Positions 11,664 through 23,962 of a stretch of DNA of 64,000 bases are shown here, in pieces. Made by a program: the position numbers and the translations under genes. The notes below the pieces were generated by a model. The model had not been told where the DNA came from and did not search any database. It saw only the letters and a program-made list of their open reading frames with translations. Numbering within the stretch: position 1 is the stretch's first letter; every line of letters begins with the position of its first letter. The stretch lies in contig OZ029914.1 of NCBI GenBank assembly GCA_964023275.1, positions 10,733,561 to 10,797,560 on the forward strand. Direction: 5' to 3'. The DNA is from Norana najaformis. Taxonomy: Eukaryota > Annelida > Clitellata > Crassiclitellata > Hormogastridae.

Positions 11664-12109
11664 GACATATACAAAGGTCTCCTGACTACAGACATATACA
11701 GAGCTGTGCGCCAGTTTGACAGTTTTCTTCCTGGCTCGATGAGAATTCATGTTAAAGAAAGCCACAAACTACTCTAAAACTTCTGATAATCTAAAATTCA
11801 AATTCAATAACGTTCTTAATGTTTCCGACAGAAAAACGACTCGAGAAACGACCACAGTATGCAGATCGAAAAGTCGCCTCAGCTGCGAAGCCACAGAACG
11901 ATGGCCTGGCAGTCGGCGCCTCACACCTCCACCTCCATCACGAACGACACTCCGAAACAGTCTCGGTCGAGTCTCAACGCAATCATACACAACGACGGAA
12001 CGAAAACGACAGCCGAACATCACTCGATAACAACACAGGCGTCGAATTCCACGGTCTCAACGACAACTTGAACCGATCCTCGCTTGTGCGATTGTTGGCG
12101 AACGGATAG
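11664..12109 (+). CDS. Possible terminal exons of an unrecognised gene
   Basis: Two adjacent stretches look coding in composition. From an AG at about 11664 a frame reads DIYKGLLTTDIYRAVRQFDS and closes at 11777. From the acceptor-like 'tttccgacag' at about 11830 a frame reads KRLEKRPQYADRKVASAA to a TAG at 12107-12109; it is rich in Arg, His, Asn and Ser, and in CGA/GTC-type codons, in an otherwise AT-rich area. No domain is recognised. No convincing donor joins the two pieces, and the frame could be chance. Confidence is low. Confidence 0.25.
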
Positions 12110-12499
12110 GTATTTTTGCTGTAGGTTACTATTAATATGGTCAGTGCAAATTCAACCGATCATGTTTTTGATTCGTGGCTGGTTAAATATCTCAGTTAGA
12201 AAGTGAACGAAACCTCTTCTATTGATGCATTTGTAATGTATGAAGGTGTTGACCTTAGTTATTTAATTATTCCGAAGTAGAGTGGAGTAACGTGTGACAA
12301 AGCCCAGATCTAAAGACTTTCAAGATAATGTCACGTACTATGACGTTAAAAATCGGTTACAAGTTTTTTTACCCCCAACGAAGGACGACTCCGCGCATGA
12401 TATGCAGTATTCTAGAAGCCTGTCGTGGCACTTTCTAATAAGCGAATGAATAGTCCTTTCAAAATATCAAGATCAAGGAAGTCGTAGAAACAGAAACGG

Positions 12500-12585
12500 T
12501 AGGATACCAGAATGGTTAACAAGTCAGCTGTTTATTTCTAGGATATCAGTTCGATTCTCGGATTTACCAGATGAAGTCGACCCGC
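12500..12585 (+). mobile_element. Possible SINE head (tRNA-like)
   Basis: The sequence has an A-box-like 'accagaatggttaac' near 12507 and a good B-box match 'agttcgattct' near 12547, at tRNA-like spacing. The arms do not pair well enough for a functional tRNA. No body shared with the other SINEs is obvious. Confidence 0.4.
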
Positions 12586-12589
12586 GCAT

Positions 12590-14550
12590 CCGATTCGCAT
12601 TTCTGTGTGAACTTGCGCGCGTTAAAAATTTTCGCACTGTTTTACATCTCGTACCAAGACAAATGGAAGTGATAGCAGAATGTTCGCGTGAAAAACACAT
12701 GGTGAGATTTGATTAACTAATACTTTAAAGTAACCCAGTACAAACACTTGGCAGTAAACAATTAAAATTACTTGATAATCCACAAATGTTGGCGGACATT
12801 AAAGTTTACAAAATTGAATAAAACATAATTTTTGCACCAGAAAAGTTTGCATTAATAATGTTGTTGCTAAATGACGCTTCGTACCGGAAAATGCTGGCAG
12901 CCAGAAAACTTTGTAATTTTTGGCCACTGGCAAAATTCGCTAAAAAATGGCGTGCAAATATTTGTGGATTTGCAGTATTTGCTATGAAACTTTGTTATAC
13001 TAGAAATACAGAAATTTACCGCACTATATTGCGTTCGACTATTCCTCATTTTGGTTTGCGTGAGCGCATCCTCCAAAGGCTAATAGGTACGATCATTTTC
13101 CAGTGTTACCTGGTTCACTCACGGCGGATTCAATAAGTTCACCAAAAAGGGCGGCGCATGATGCTCTTGCCTCTGTAGGAATTCATATAACGAGCGCTTC
13201 TCTTATGAATGAGTGCAGTAGGTTCCGTACTGGAGTTCCAAGACGGCACAGTCCGTCCGAAGCTGACTGCATTAGACTAGGACTACTTCTAATAATACCA
13301 CTAATAAGGCAGCCTATGCAATACAGAAAGTCAGCAGAAATAAAACTGGAGAACACAGCGTTTACGTAAACAAAGGCTGAAGAGTTTTGTGTTCATTTAT
13401 AAATGATTAATGTTCGGTACTTCTTTAATTATATACTCTCCGGATGGTCATTAAAATTTCGCATGTTATCATACATATTGGCTAGATGGCTCATTCCTTG
13501 TGATATACGTTTCTACTTTAAAAATCAGTTGAGAATCGCCATCTAGCGAAAATAATGGAACTAGAAGACGGATTAACTTACGAGTGGTTTTCTGTTACAG
13601 GCATTTATAATATTTCTAAATGTTTTACTTTTCGCGCGAAGTTGAAGTTAATTAATTTGAATTTCAGTATCAATGACATTATTTTCTATTCTAATTCGAC
13701 CTCTTTGCCAGGAGCGGCTATTCGTAATTTCTAAATTTCACAAATTTCTATGTATTTAGTTTCTTTTTGTTATAAATTTCATTCGGCTGAACGTTAGTTT
13801 TTTCGATTATTTACCGCACTCGAGTCCACCAGAGCCATATTTCTTAGGTCAGCACGGTGCCAAGTCAAAGATTTGAATAGACAAAAATGAGTTGGAAAAT
13901 AAGTCAACTTATCATGTTTACATGTATGTCGACCGCTTGCTCTTCACTTTCAGCCAGTGATCGTCCTGAAAGTACGACCACAGTGGGAGAGGCGTATGGG
14001 TAATACGAATGCGTACAAAGAAGGGGAAACCTAATCCGGACTTGTTCAACTAAATTTCGAAGATATTTTAGTATTGCCTGTGCCTTAAATACCAACGTCA
14101 GCAATCTGTAACTCCGCCACTTTAGTAGTGCCAGTCCCAAGCTTGGATAAAGGAGGAGGGCGACGTCAACGGCCTTTGATGCCATAAGATGTCGTTAAAC
14201 ATTAGAACTACTACTGTACTGCAGCAGTGTCAAATTACCCCGCCCCGTACCACAGACACCCCTGAAAACTAAACAGAGTAGCCTAATCTAGGCCTTAGTA
14301 CTCCTCTGGTGTGCAGACGACCACAAAAAGGAGATGGAAGGGTAATGCCAAAAGCGGACAAGTTGGAGGGAGGGCCCACAGTAGGTCGTTGTTTGAGGAC
14401 TTCATTAACTGTCAGCAGAGGCTTCCAACTCTGAAGCATGGCGCTATAGAAGCTCTAAGATTAAAAAGATTTACATAATTTAAAACAAATTTGGATCATC
14501 ATGCTAGAACTGACCAAGACAAAGTAGTCACATGTTCATTCGAAGCATTT
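12590..14550. other. No gene seen
   Basis: AT-rich sequence with short open frames on both strands (for example 12858-13136, 13103-13369 and 13904-14185) that lack domains, paired splice sites or a repeated partner. Nothing further can be supported. Confidence 0.5.
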
Positions 14551-14781
14551 ATATAGCGCCCCTTTGGGAGGAATATGTCACAGACTCATCTACACATCAC
14601 TCCAATAATTCTGGAAAAAATTCAGTAATTTTTTAAAATAAAAGCGGTAAAGCCTTTGCTTGAAAGCACTTAGAGTGATTTTTTAAATTAAAAATTTCAA
14701 TGGGCTATATATTTTAATATTATTGATAAAATAAAAATACGCATTACCCTGGTTTCAAGTTAATATATTATTGTATTTTGT

Positions 14782-15673
14782 TTAATTATTTAATTTGAAA
14801 ATCAAAATTTGTCCATCTGTGTAAATATCCTTCTTGAAGTCAAGTTTCTTTTCAGCCACAAACAGTCGACCGTTTGTCTGATCCAGAAAAATCCTGCAGG
14901 GATATTGTAATCTGTGTTTTCTTTCTGAGAGAATTTCTCTCTCAAATTTCAAATCTGAATCTAATAACAAAACTCGAAGGTTTCCTGAATCAGCGACCAT
15001 CACGAATCCATATCTATCGACGGCCAAATAGAGTGGACGATTCATTTTTTCTTAGAAAATCCATGTTTTCCACCGAATGACTCTTCAAGTTTTCCATCCG
15101 AAGCCATTAAACATACTCTATGCTGACCTGTATCACGTTTGCCATGACTGACTACGAACTGATCATTGGTCAGTTTTATAGCATGAGTTGGCCAAAGAAT
15201 ATCTGAGTTTGGTGATGGATTTATTACACGGAGCAGCTGTCCATCTGACGAATATTCATTTAATTTATTTTCAACACCAACAGCTAAAATGACATTCGAT
15301 TCATCTGTAACAGACAGACTTTCTCCATGATCGCTTCCTGTTGACCAATTACTTAGTAATTTTCCATTTGGATCAACTCTCAAGATTTCACTCAACTTAT
15401 AATCGTTTTTGTAATCAAAGATGTAGAGACATTTATTTCTGTTGCAGGATCCTATGTCCTTTGGATTAATAAACTCCTTCGAGTTCCATCGACGACTGAG
15501 GCTGAAATTCATCGAATCATAAACTTCAACTTCTGAACTCTCTTCATTCACAACAAATAATTCTTTGTCTAAGATCGTCAATCCACTGATCGATTTCGTT
15601 TTCTCTTCTGCGGCTTTTGTTCTTATGCTCTTAACTAAAACTAGTTTCGAGTTATATTCATTTCGAGGTTTAT
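14782..15673 (-). pseudogene. NHL-like propeller exon, copy A (frameshifted)
   Basis: Terminal exon by analogy with its paralogue at 30778-31676. An acceptor 'ctttactttcag' precedes it and the reading frame starts in phase 1. It encodes repeated β-propeller strands: LTILDKELFVV, CLYIFDYKND, GESLSVTDESNVILAVGV, HAIKLTNDQFVVSHG, LYLAVDRYGFVMVADSGN. The stop is at 14782. A frameshift falls in an A6 run at about 15046-15051 (coding strand AAGAAAAAATGAAT), so codons before and after it lie in different frames. It may be a pseudogene, or a homopolymer sequencing error. No upstream exon is visible; the next gene upstream on this strand ends at 21214. Confidence 0.75.
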
Positions 15674-16199
15674 CTGAAAGTAAAGACAAATCCGGTATTT
15701 AAAAAATATTACCATGTAATGTATAAAACTGATGTTATTATATTGTTACAGTAGCCCCTATTCGAAAATCGCAATACAACCGAGTGACATCCCGTGGCTT
15801 TGATGATAATCAGAAGACAGTCATAAATAGAGGCAGAGAAAATGAAAAGAACAGCGAAAAGGAGAGGGAGGGAAAGCGATATCGGCAGAGGAAGACCCAG
15901 CATAAAAAGAGACATTCGCAGACATGCAGCGGGACACACAGACACAGACAGAAGAATACAGAGGGATTGTTTTCAAGTGTATTTTCAATGCGTAAAGTAT
16001 GGATCGCCGTTGCATTCCAAAATGCGTTAAAAATATATTCCATAGATATATCATTATTTTGTGATCGTATTCTCGAAATTTCTACAGCATCAAAGGAAAG
16101 CTAATTAGCGGGAACGAGCTTATTCACAGACGCTCAGTCAAAACAAAATCGACAAGCAGGAAGATTTCGGTTCCGGGTCAAGATCCAAGTGTCAGACAG

Positions 16200-17370
16200 G
16201 CAGACAATCCGACGGCTACGGTGGATAGTGCTTGAAATTGAAGCGAGAAGAGAGATAAGGTGAAGAGGAAGAATAAGGGTATGATTTGTGGAAGAGGAGT
16301 GTTTTCATCTTCCAGTGAAAGATCTGTTCAGAAATTTCCAAGAGGTGAAGAGTTGGCGAGTTCGTATGACGGGTCAGATAATTGTCGTAGTTCTGGTGGG
16401 AGTTCATTCCAGATGGGTAGGGCATCTAGGGCTATGAAGCCATTTCCAAATTTTAAGGATGAGTTGACGGGAGGGCGAAGAAGTGTCAGGTCGGAAGAGG
16501 AGCAGGTTGAGTGGATTATTTGGATTGTAAATAACTGTCGAAGTTAGAAGGATTGAGAGGATTGAATTGTGTTGTATGTGAGGCAGACGACTGTGTATTC
16601 TATTCGTTCGGATATTTTAAGCGAGAGAAGCGATTTGATTACAGAAATGTTCGGAGTTTTTGGTGCAGCAAGAGCAAGAACATTATGGATAGTTTGAAGG
16701 CGGTTTATTTGGGTTGTATTATTTTCAAGAAAATTGAGCAGCAGTGGTCAAGTTTTGCATGGAGTATGGATTGGCTTTGGTGCGTCCAGTTTTGAAGTCG
16801 AGGATTGAGCGGATTCCGCGACATGCATGAAGCAAGACGAGATAGCTGGGTGATATGATCAGAAAAGCTGAGGTTTTGGTCGAAGATCACACATTAGTTA
16901 TGGACAGGAGAAATAGTGGAAAAGGTGTGAATACAGGCAGAGTCAAGGTGAGGGAAATAGAATGGTCATGCATTTTCTTTAGTTCATCGCGCAAACCTGT
17001 GAGTAGGAATTCTGTCTTTGTAGAGTTCAGGCAGAGAAGAAATGTCATCCAGGAGCAGATCTGTGTGACCATACGAAGAAGATGATCTACGGAGTCGGTG
17101 AAACAGTTCGAAGAGAGATGAATAGAGGTGATGGTCAACTGAGGATGCTTTAACGAGTGAACTGAGTTTGGTAGCGTAGGGCATAAACAGAAGAGATTCA
17201 AGAACGGAGCCTTGAAGAACTCCGTAAGTAAAAAGGCATGGTTGGGATAAGACCCGGTGTTTTAACGGAGAAAGAGTGGATGAAAAGATAGGGCTGCACT
17301 CAGAGAAGAGCGTTGTCACTAAAACGAGATCAGATTTAAGTACGCTGTCTGCAACTTGAAAACTGTACAC
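16200..17370 (-). pseudogene. L2/CR1-like LINE reverse transcriptase remnant
   Basis: Overlapping minus-strand frames spell a decayed reverse transcriptase in order: GVLQGSVLESLLF (palm motif normally PQGSVLGP), SSVDHHLYSS (where the catalytic YADD should be), SWMTFLLCLNSTKTEFLLTG, then MIFDQNLSFSDHITQLSRLA, LHAKLDHCCSIFL and the C-terminal end. Several frameshifts are present and the active-site aspartates are lost. Confidence 0.8.
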
Positions 17371-17950
17371 GGTTGAGACTGTTAGTTAGCTAATTCACCA
17401 AGACAGCCGTCATCCACTCCTTAAGGTTTTATTTCATAATTCTGAAGCCCAAGATAACACGGCTGGCAATCTTTTAGGTTTTCTTACAAGAGCTAGTGAA
17501 TCACCCACTCACTAGCTGAAGCCCTTTTTCTGTCGCGAATACACTATGTCTTCATTTTGAAGCTCACAGCGGCGTTTCCATGTTCTTCAATGTTTCTGGT
17601 CAACTAAAGCCCATTGTCAACTTATCGGAGTGTTTTGCTATACCCCATGTCATTGGCTCTTCTTGCATGTCTACACATTGTCTCAGTACCTCCTGTTAGT
17701 CACACCGATCTTTTTCAATATTGTCAACTTTTCAAACATTCTAAATATGCTTTTTTCTTCAATTGTGATCCCTCTTCTTAAACTGATTCTCTTCCAAGAT
17801 AGTTGTATATTACCTCAGCTAAAAACTGGCAAAAAGTCGCGTTTATCATGTAGAAAAGTTAAAACTTCTACCATTGAACGTTGCCTCTACCCGTTCAAAA
17901 TCACAAATTACCTCATTCGGCAACAATTTCACATCATGGCACTTAATGAA
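17335..17950. repeat. Repeat shared with 33340-33850 and 34390-34800
   Basis: Common stretches include 'ggcaatcttttaggttttctt', 'tgtcttcattttgaagctca' and 'attgtcaacttttcaaa'. The copy at 34390 starts further along, so the 3' half occurs three times. It is part of the older duplication, with one extra local copy. No coding content. Confidence 0.6.
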
Positions 17951-18759
17951 ATTTGATTAAGTTCTGATGATAATTATACCGTACATTCCTTCCTTTCAGA
18001 TATAACTCCCCTTCATTATTACTGCTACAAGAAGCATGACTGAGCGGAAACGGTGGTGGGGTAGCTTTCCTTTACAAATCCCTCTTTCTTTTGTTTAAAC
18101 CTGTTCTCTCGACACCTTCGCCAACGTCTTCTCATAGCTTCAGCTATGTTAAAGGGCATGGATAATCTTTGGAATTGCGTCAACCGTCAACCATGTAGAG
18201 GTTTCTCAATCATTTAGCTGGTTAATGGCGAATAGTTGCGCAGCGCAGTCTACACAGACAAGGTGACTCGGTAGATACCAGTACGCTGTCATACCTTTTA
18301 GAAAAGACTCTTCTGATTCAGTTCATATCCACTATTTTTGCAAAATATAGGAGTATAAATGCCTGTGCTGAAAAATGCTCACAAGTATTAACCTATTTTA
18401 AATATTTATTAATTACATCAATTTTATTTTTACTGAGCATTATATTCCTCAAAACTCCTCACCTAAAATATTAACGTTTCGCATAAAAATTATAAAAACA
18501 AAATATGCCACAAATATTTAACACAACATCGAATTAAACAAAGACATAAAAATAAAAGACAAAACTAGACAGCAACTGTGACGATCTGATAGATATAGAA
18601 ACAGAAAACCAACGGCTAATAACAAGTGGAGACAATAAAGGATTGATCTAGTATATATTGTTGTATAATAAGACCAATGACCACAGTAGTGGACACAATT
18701 AAGGTCTGGTCCAGTATATACATTTGGTCTACAAAGCATAAACCTGGGCCAGAGGAATT

Positions 18760-19090
18760 TGTATGGATAGTGTTAATTAGACTAAGTATTTTCTATGAAA
18801 AGAAACGTCCTTACAAATGTTCACCAATTTTAGAATGAACGCGAAATTAAATGGTTAAATTCTATAGCACTACTTTAAATCTTAGTTCAGGGCACCAGCT
18901 TATTCATGAGCGCTGGGACAAGTCTGAGGGCTTGCCCAAAGATGCCGTAGGTAGAACAAAGTCCGGTTGCGAGAAGAGCAGAAAGAGGAGTACAAAGCAG
19001 CTGTAACGGCGAGTTGTGTTTACGTTGAAAAGATGCGACTTCACATTTGAATGGAATTCCTAGGAGTAATAGATAGAAGGATTTGAGATA
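18760..19090. other. No gene seen
   Basis: AT-rich sequence with weak similarity to the dispersed repeat around 'caccagcttattcatgagcgct' (18894). No open frame or signal can be supported. Confidence 0.4.
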
Positions 19091-19278
19091 GCTGGTGATG
19101 GGTGAACAACAGAAGGGAAAGGGGAACGAGGAATTTGCGAAATTCAGGAGGGAAATCGTTCCAGAGTCGAGGTGCAGTGTGGTAGATGGATCGATTAGCG
19201 AACTTAAGATGAGTAGTAATTACAACCTAGGTAGCCATTATTTATTTGTAGGTTCAAATACCGATGACGACACTCCTC

Positions 19279-19545
19279 TCAAGGCTGAGCTTCTTCTTTC
19301 AGCCTGCTGTATCCACCCGTTATCATCCAATCCAGCAGCATCTGTATGGGTCTTCCTCCCTGCATTCTGCCCTCAATGACGGTTCTCAAGAGAGAGTCTC
19401 CTCTCAATATGCGACCAATCCATTTTCTCTGTCGCCTCCTTATTGTAGCTGTTATAGATCTCTCTGCCCCAACTCTATATGGACAAACTCTTGCACTCAA
19501 CCCACAAGTCAGAGGATCGTCTCCCTTTTCGACTCCATACTTCAT
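19279..19545 (-). pseudogene. LINE C-terminal fragment (WIGRILRGD type)
   Basis: The minus-strand frame contains RRQRKWIGRILRGDSLLRTV and IEGRMQGGRPIQMLLDWM. These are the 'R+..W.GH.LR.D.L...v.eGr..G.R.R' end of endonuclease/reverse-transcriptase LINEs, a different family from the 8290-8907 copy. It is only a C-terminal piece with no palm domain. Confidence 0.75.
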
Positions 19546-19639
19546 AATTTGGCATTTCAGATTCTGCTCTTCTCTGGATATCTTCTTGTCTTAATGATCG
19601 TTCTCGACGAATGGCAATAAACTCATCCCGCCCTGATCC

Positions 19640-20115
19640 AGTTCAGTTGTACCTCAGGGTTCTGTCCTCGGTCCCTTCCTTTTTTTAAATCTTTATTTCG
19701 CCCATTTGGCAAATTCTGCGCATGCATAACACAATGGTCCAGCAATTTGCTGATGATACTCAACTCTACGACACTCACTCTGTCACAGATTCCTCAGCTG
19801 AAATTGAACTCTGATTATCCTCATTTCTCATTTGGTTCTGGTTCAGTGACCTTGCAATCAACCCACATAAGTCAGAGGCTTTTCTTTCTACAACTCAGTT
19901 ATGTATGCTGTCTTTCTCTTCTCTTTCACCTGTTAACCTTGCAGGACCAAAAGATTTCGTCGCATAAGGCATACTCTGACTGATGGCGTGTGGCTAAAAC
20001 AGTGGCATATGGACTTGTTAGCTCTCGATTAGACTCTGCAAATGCAGTGTTATACGGCATATCCTCTTTTAATCTAAAAAAGCTCCACACAATGCAACAC
20101 TCTTTCTATGGTTGA
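19640..20115 (+). pseudogene. L2/CR1-like reverse transcriptase palm remnant
   Basis: Plus-strand frames give PQGSVLGP (from 'cctcagggttctgtcctcgg'), QFADDTQLY at about 19743-19769, INPHKSEAF and SSFNLKKLHTMQHS. These are the palm motifs B to E in order, including the catalytic ADD. In-frame stops and frameshifts between them show it is dead. Confidence 0.8.
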
Positions 20116-20119
20116 TGAA

Positions 20120-21200
20120 TGTTCTTCTACTTTACCAAATGCATTAGATCAAGTATTTTGCTCTTATATAGCCCAATATAAAATCAGAGGTTGTCCAATT
20201 AATTAAAGTGATTTTCCAGGTAAAACCTAACCAAATACAGGCAGAGATAACCCATTAGGAGAAGTATACTCAAAAGTAGTTCATTAGGATACAAGTTATC
20301 TTCCACAGAAGGCAAACGACCCTGCTATATCTCATTTAATGTATGCGTGCACCAAGACTTGTATGTAACAGAACTTCGCAGAAGTGCTAAAATGTTCAAA
20401 AATATCTGTCAGAGCAGGTTTGACCAAAAGCAAAATTAGAAGCTCGAACAACATAAACAATTTCAGAACACTCGTAACTGAAATATCTCCTTGCAAAAAC
20501 TATTTAGATGATCCTATAAAACAAGAATGTAAGCACTGGTTGTCACAGACATGAACATAATTATTATTTGCAGTTGCACTCAACCCACATCAAAATAAAT
20601 GAACGGTGCTGAACAAAAATTTCTGGATACTGAAGCAAAGATGAAACCCTCTTGACATAATGACCAACTCCTCCGATCACTCACCACCTCTTGCAAACTC
20701 TGAGGTAAAACAGAAAACCATCCACATCAGTCCCATAATTTTGGCTCCAGATTCATAGACCCCTGTAGTGTTTAGGCCATGCTTATGGGCTTGCTCAAAA
20801 ATGACATATAAATGATATCTGTTTTAATGTTAAAACAGTGCCATATAAGTATTTAGATTTTGTCAGATACGTGTAACTACTTAGCCAGCGCCTGTTATAG
20901 CGACATCGCTTGCAAATCAATCACTTATCACTGGTCACTTCAAAACTGGACTGTGGCAACCCATTGTTCAGTAATGAAGCCTTAATGTACAGTAGTCTGA
21001 GTTCATCATTCAATGCTCTCGGTAATGCACTACTAAACTGTCCTTCTCTCCCTATCAACCTTTGTTACCTTCAGTACAAGGATAAACACACATATTCAAA
21101 AAGTGAATAAGGGAAGTGCTTAAGGTGTTTTGGTTGATACCTGTCTTAATGGTGGTGGATTTGTGCAACAAGCTACTGGCAACTGGAAATTTAAACTCTA
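20120..21200. other. No gene seen (3' flank of the Ig gene)
   Basis: AT-rich sequence downstream of the Ig-superfamily stop at 21214. It may hold the 3' UTR. No poly(A) site can be assigned with confidence. Confidence 0.4.
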
Positions 21201-21213
21201 ATAAACGCGGTTT

Positions 21214-21317
21214 CTACATACAAATTTTCCTCCAGAGATATATGACAACACCGATTAGTACAATCACTGGTAGAACAAGCAGAACCAACAATGCCAACAG
21301 ATTTGTATCGCTGGCAG
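21214..21317 (-). CDS. Ig-superfamily membrane protein, last exon (TM and tail)
   Basis: The acceptor 'tttttgtttcag' opens a phase-1 exon encoding AASDTNLLALLVLLVLPVIV, then LIGVVIYLWRKICM and a stop at 21214-21216. The hydrophobic run of about 22 residues ends in a basic stop-transfer WRK, so this is a single membrane span of a type I protein with a cytoplasmic tail of only about 6 residues. It is too short to be reported as an open frame and was found by splice-site reading. Phase matches the donor of the Ig exon at 21716. A tail this short suggests signalling through a partner, or a purely adhesive or decoy role; that is inference. Confidence 0.8.
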
Positions 21318-21715
21318 CTGAAACAAAAAATACGTTACCTACATTAAGAAAACAGTGTTGTCATTCATAAATTGTTAGAGATTGAATTCACAGACTTGTC
21401 CAGCTCAAGCGACTTCTAAAGACATCCCAAATGTAAAAAATCTTCTTTTGGTGCAGAAAAAGCTATTGTTGACAAAGCAGTCAAAGCAGTCGATTTTAGA
21501 CGCATAGTTTCGGAATAGAAAGTTAAAAGTAACCCATCGATATAGAAATTTTAGAGCAAGAATTTAAACATTAAATCACTCATGATTCAAAAATAAATAT
21601 CAGAAATGAGTGCAAATCATGATGAGCAACCCCAAATAACATGGAGAAAAAGAAATTGCGGTTACCATCGCAGTAGAGAGAGCCAGATTCCGTGATTGGA
21701 CTGAAAAACTCTTAC

Positions 21716-21961
21716 CTAATGTTGAATAAACCTCGACATACATGGCCTCCACTGTACACGATTTGTTCCCTATCGAACACGTAGCTTCGCACCGATACGA
21801 TCCAACTTTATTCGGTTTTAAAGTATGATCATCAGACACTGTGATCGAATCGTCGCCACTGAACCATTTCCATTTGTAACTGCATGATTGGCTGGTGTTC
21901 GCGATACAAATGACTTCGTCATACATTGTCATTTGAACTGTTACGTTGCTGCTGAAGATAT
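21716..21961 (-). CDS. Ig-like domain exon (membrane-proximal)
   Basis: A 246-nt phase 1-1 exon between 'ttcaatcag' and 'gtaagag'. It encodes one Ig-like fold: VICIANTSQSCSYKWKWFSG (B strand Cys, C strand Trp), then DDHTLKPNKVGSYRCEAT (the Y-x-C of the F strand), and ends VEAMYVEVYSTL. Phase 1-1 single-exon Ig domains are typical of the superfamily and can be shuffled freely. A potential N-glycosylation site (NVT) lies near its start, another at NTS and another at NKS. It joins in frame to the transmembrane exon at 21317. Confidence 0.85.
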
Positions 21962-23086
21962 CTGATTGAATTAAATACCAAAAGAGTTGATACACCAAAC
22001 TACTTCATACATATACCATGCTGACTGCGTCAAGGACCTTGGAATTCGTTGGGGAATCAGCGTCTGCTCTACGTTTCACCGTGGGATATTGGTGCAATGT
22101 TTCCATTTAGGTATCCATTTAGGCATTCGCAAAAAGTGGATTTAACGTACTGGCATCAAACGCTTGCGATGTTCATGTACACATGCAATTCATAGGACAA
22201 CTTAAAGAGATACAATGAAGTACATTTAGCCTCCCTTTCAGGTCGAGACATAATTATGTACTTCTGCTACATTAAGCAAGTGACTGGCATGCTCCTGTCG
22301 CCATCCAACGGAGTATGTTTATTTGATAAAAAAAGGAGTAAACCTACCAAACAAGACTAGTTATTATTTTCCACGTTAAAGCAATATTCGAATATGAACA
22401 ATCGATCAATCAAGACAGTCTTGGCGGTGAGCGGTACAAATTCAGCGTCTTTTTGGGGAGCAATCGGAAAAAATTAGAAGACTTGAATCGGTTTTGTAAT
22501 ATGATAATATGTACATACAATGTAGGCCTATTTACAACTACGCCGATTCCTAGCAACTTGCATAGCAATATTTCCCAATCATCCCGAAATTTGATCTGCT
22601 TTAAACCGAGATTCGCTAACTGGGTTCTTCCGATGTCAACCGTACTGTAGAACGTTTTAGAACGTCTCTTAGCCCTACCCGTTTGTATGGTTTCTCTTTT
22701 CTCTTCTAATGCTTTTCTGGTTATTTTCATTCCTTCTCTTCTCCTGTCTGCCTTCCGCACACAACTTGTACCAAATCGTTAATTAGCCCTTTGCCCCATT
22801 CTCAAACCTTCGTATCTCGCTATCCACAATTTCAGAAAAGGTGCACTTTAGTATTGAAAGTTTAGACTGTCTAATTTCTAGAGCCGTACAAGTTAATTAT
22901 TTAATTGGTCGAATGTGAAAAAATATAATTTAAATGTTGTCCGTATGAATGGTTACTCCTAACCTTATATTTTAATCCCGAGGAATCACTTATACCTAAG
23001 GGAGACAATAGTAAAACAATTAAAGTAATAAACTCTAGTCATCGACGCCTTGCCTCTGTTTCACTGCATTGGAAATGTGTACTCAC

Positions 23087-23410
23087 ATAAAATTTTGATA
23101 GCGTCAGATGAACAACTGTAGTTTCTTATGGAAGATCTCGTCATCTGGCAAATAAACGAAGAGTCACTAAGAGCAAGTGTACTTTTAATCGTTAGTGTGT
23201 AGGCCATATCATTCTTATTGGAGGTAAAGTTGACCGCTCCTTCTATGATGGATTGATTGTCTCCTCTCGCTTCCCACTGAAGAACTGGAAAAATGTTGCC
23301 ATAGTATGTTACACTACACGAAAATTCAATTTTGTCTGGTTCTATGTCGCAATTGTTTGGTCCAATGACTCCGCTTGAATGCATGTTAGATTTGCAGACT
23401 GGATCGTCGT
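23087..23410 (-). CDS. Ig-like domain exon (middle)
   Basis: A 324-nt phase 1-1 exon (acceptor 'gtgttttag', donor 'gtgagt'). It encodes DDDPVCKSNM, then IEFSCSVTYYGNIFPVLQWE (B strand Cys and C strand Trp), AYTLTIKSTLALSDSSFICQ (F strand Cys) and ends SSDAIKIL. The V/C2-like spacing is complete and open. It joins in frame with the next exon at 21961. Confidence 0.85.
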
Positions 23411-23962
23411 CTAAAACACATTAGGTTTACAATATCTTAAGGATGCTTCCGAAAACCCGACTATAATCACTCAACACAAAACTGAGAGTAACATGTTGGT
23501 ATTGGTGAAATTATAGCAATCTACTACCTGAAGAAATTCATCTTCAAGTTTACCAATATAGCAATTCCCTGAGAAGTATTTAAATAGGAAACGTTTTGCC
23601 ATCATTGGCTTAGTTTACTTATCTGGTAATTTAAGAGTGTTTCAAGCGTTTCGTCGACATATTTTGCAATCATTAATGTAAGTAGCGCGAGATTGTAACA
23701 GTCTTGGCATGATTAGGTGAATAATAGGGTTTGCCCATTGGAAGGCTGTCTGTAATATAATCAGCATGTCCATATTGATCTAATTAGTAATTGAGAACTG
23801 TATTTGTAGTCTATAACCAGACTACTGTGGCCTTTTGGAATAACTGGACAAAACTATTTAGCAGCTCTGATGGTGTTTTGACAGCAGATAGTTTATGTCT
23901 GATGTCGGGTCTTAGCAGACACTACTCTCAAAATTTGTGAAAGAGATAAAATGTAAGCATAC

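Larger units (their letters stand above)
14555..18750. repeat. Ancient duplication, copy A (with NHL exon)
   Basis: Collinear with 30585 to about 37760. Matching landmarks are the 3' flank 'agcggtaaagcctttgcttg' (14644/30674), the NHL exon (14782/30778), the upstream intron (15700-15990/31690-31960), the 'tttctacagc' repeat (16078/32735), 'tgtacacggttga' (17363/33384), and 'tattcctcaaaactcctca' (18445/37408). Copy B is longer because of later insertions. Divergence is much greater than in the 1-8280 pair. Confidence 0.8.

Noticed and set aside
13904-14185. 93-codon minus-strand frame
   Set aside because: No domain, no paired splice sites, and no maintained frame in related sequence near 32100.
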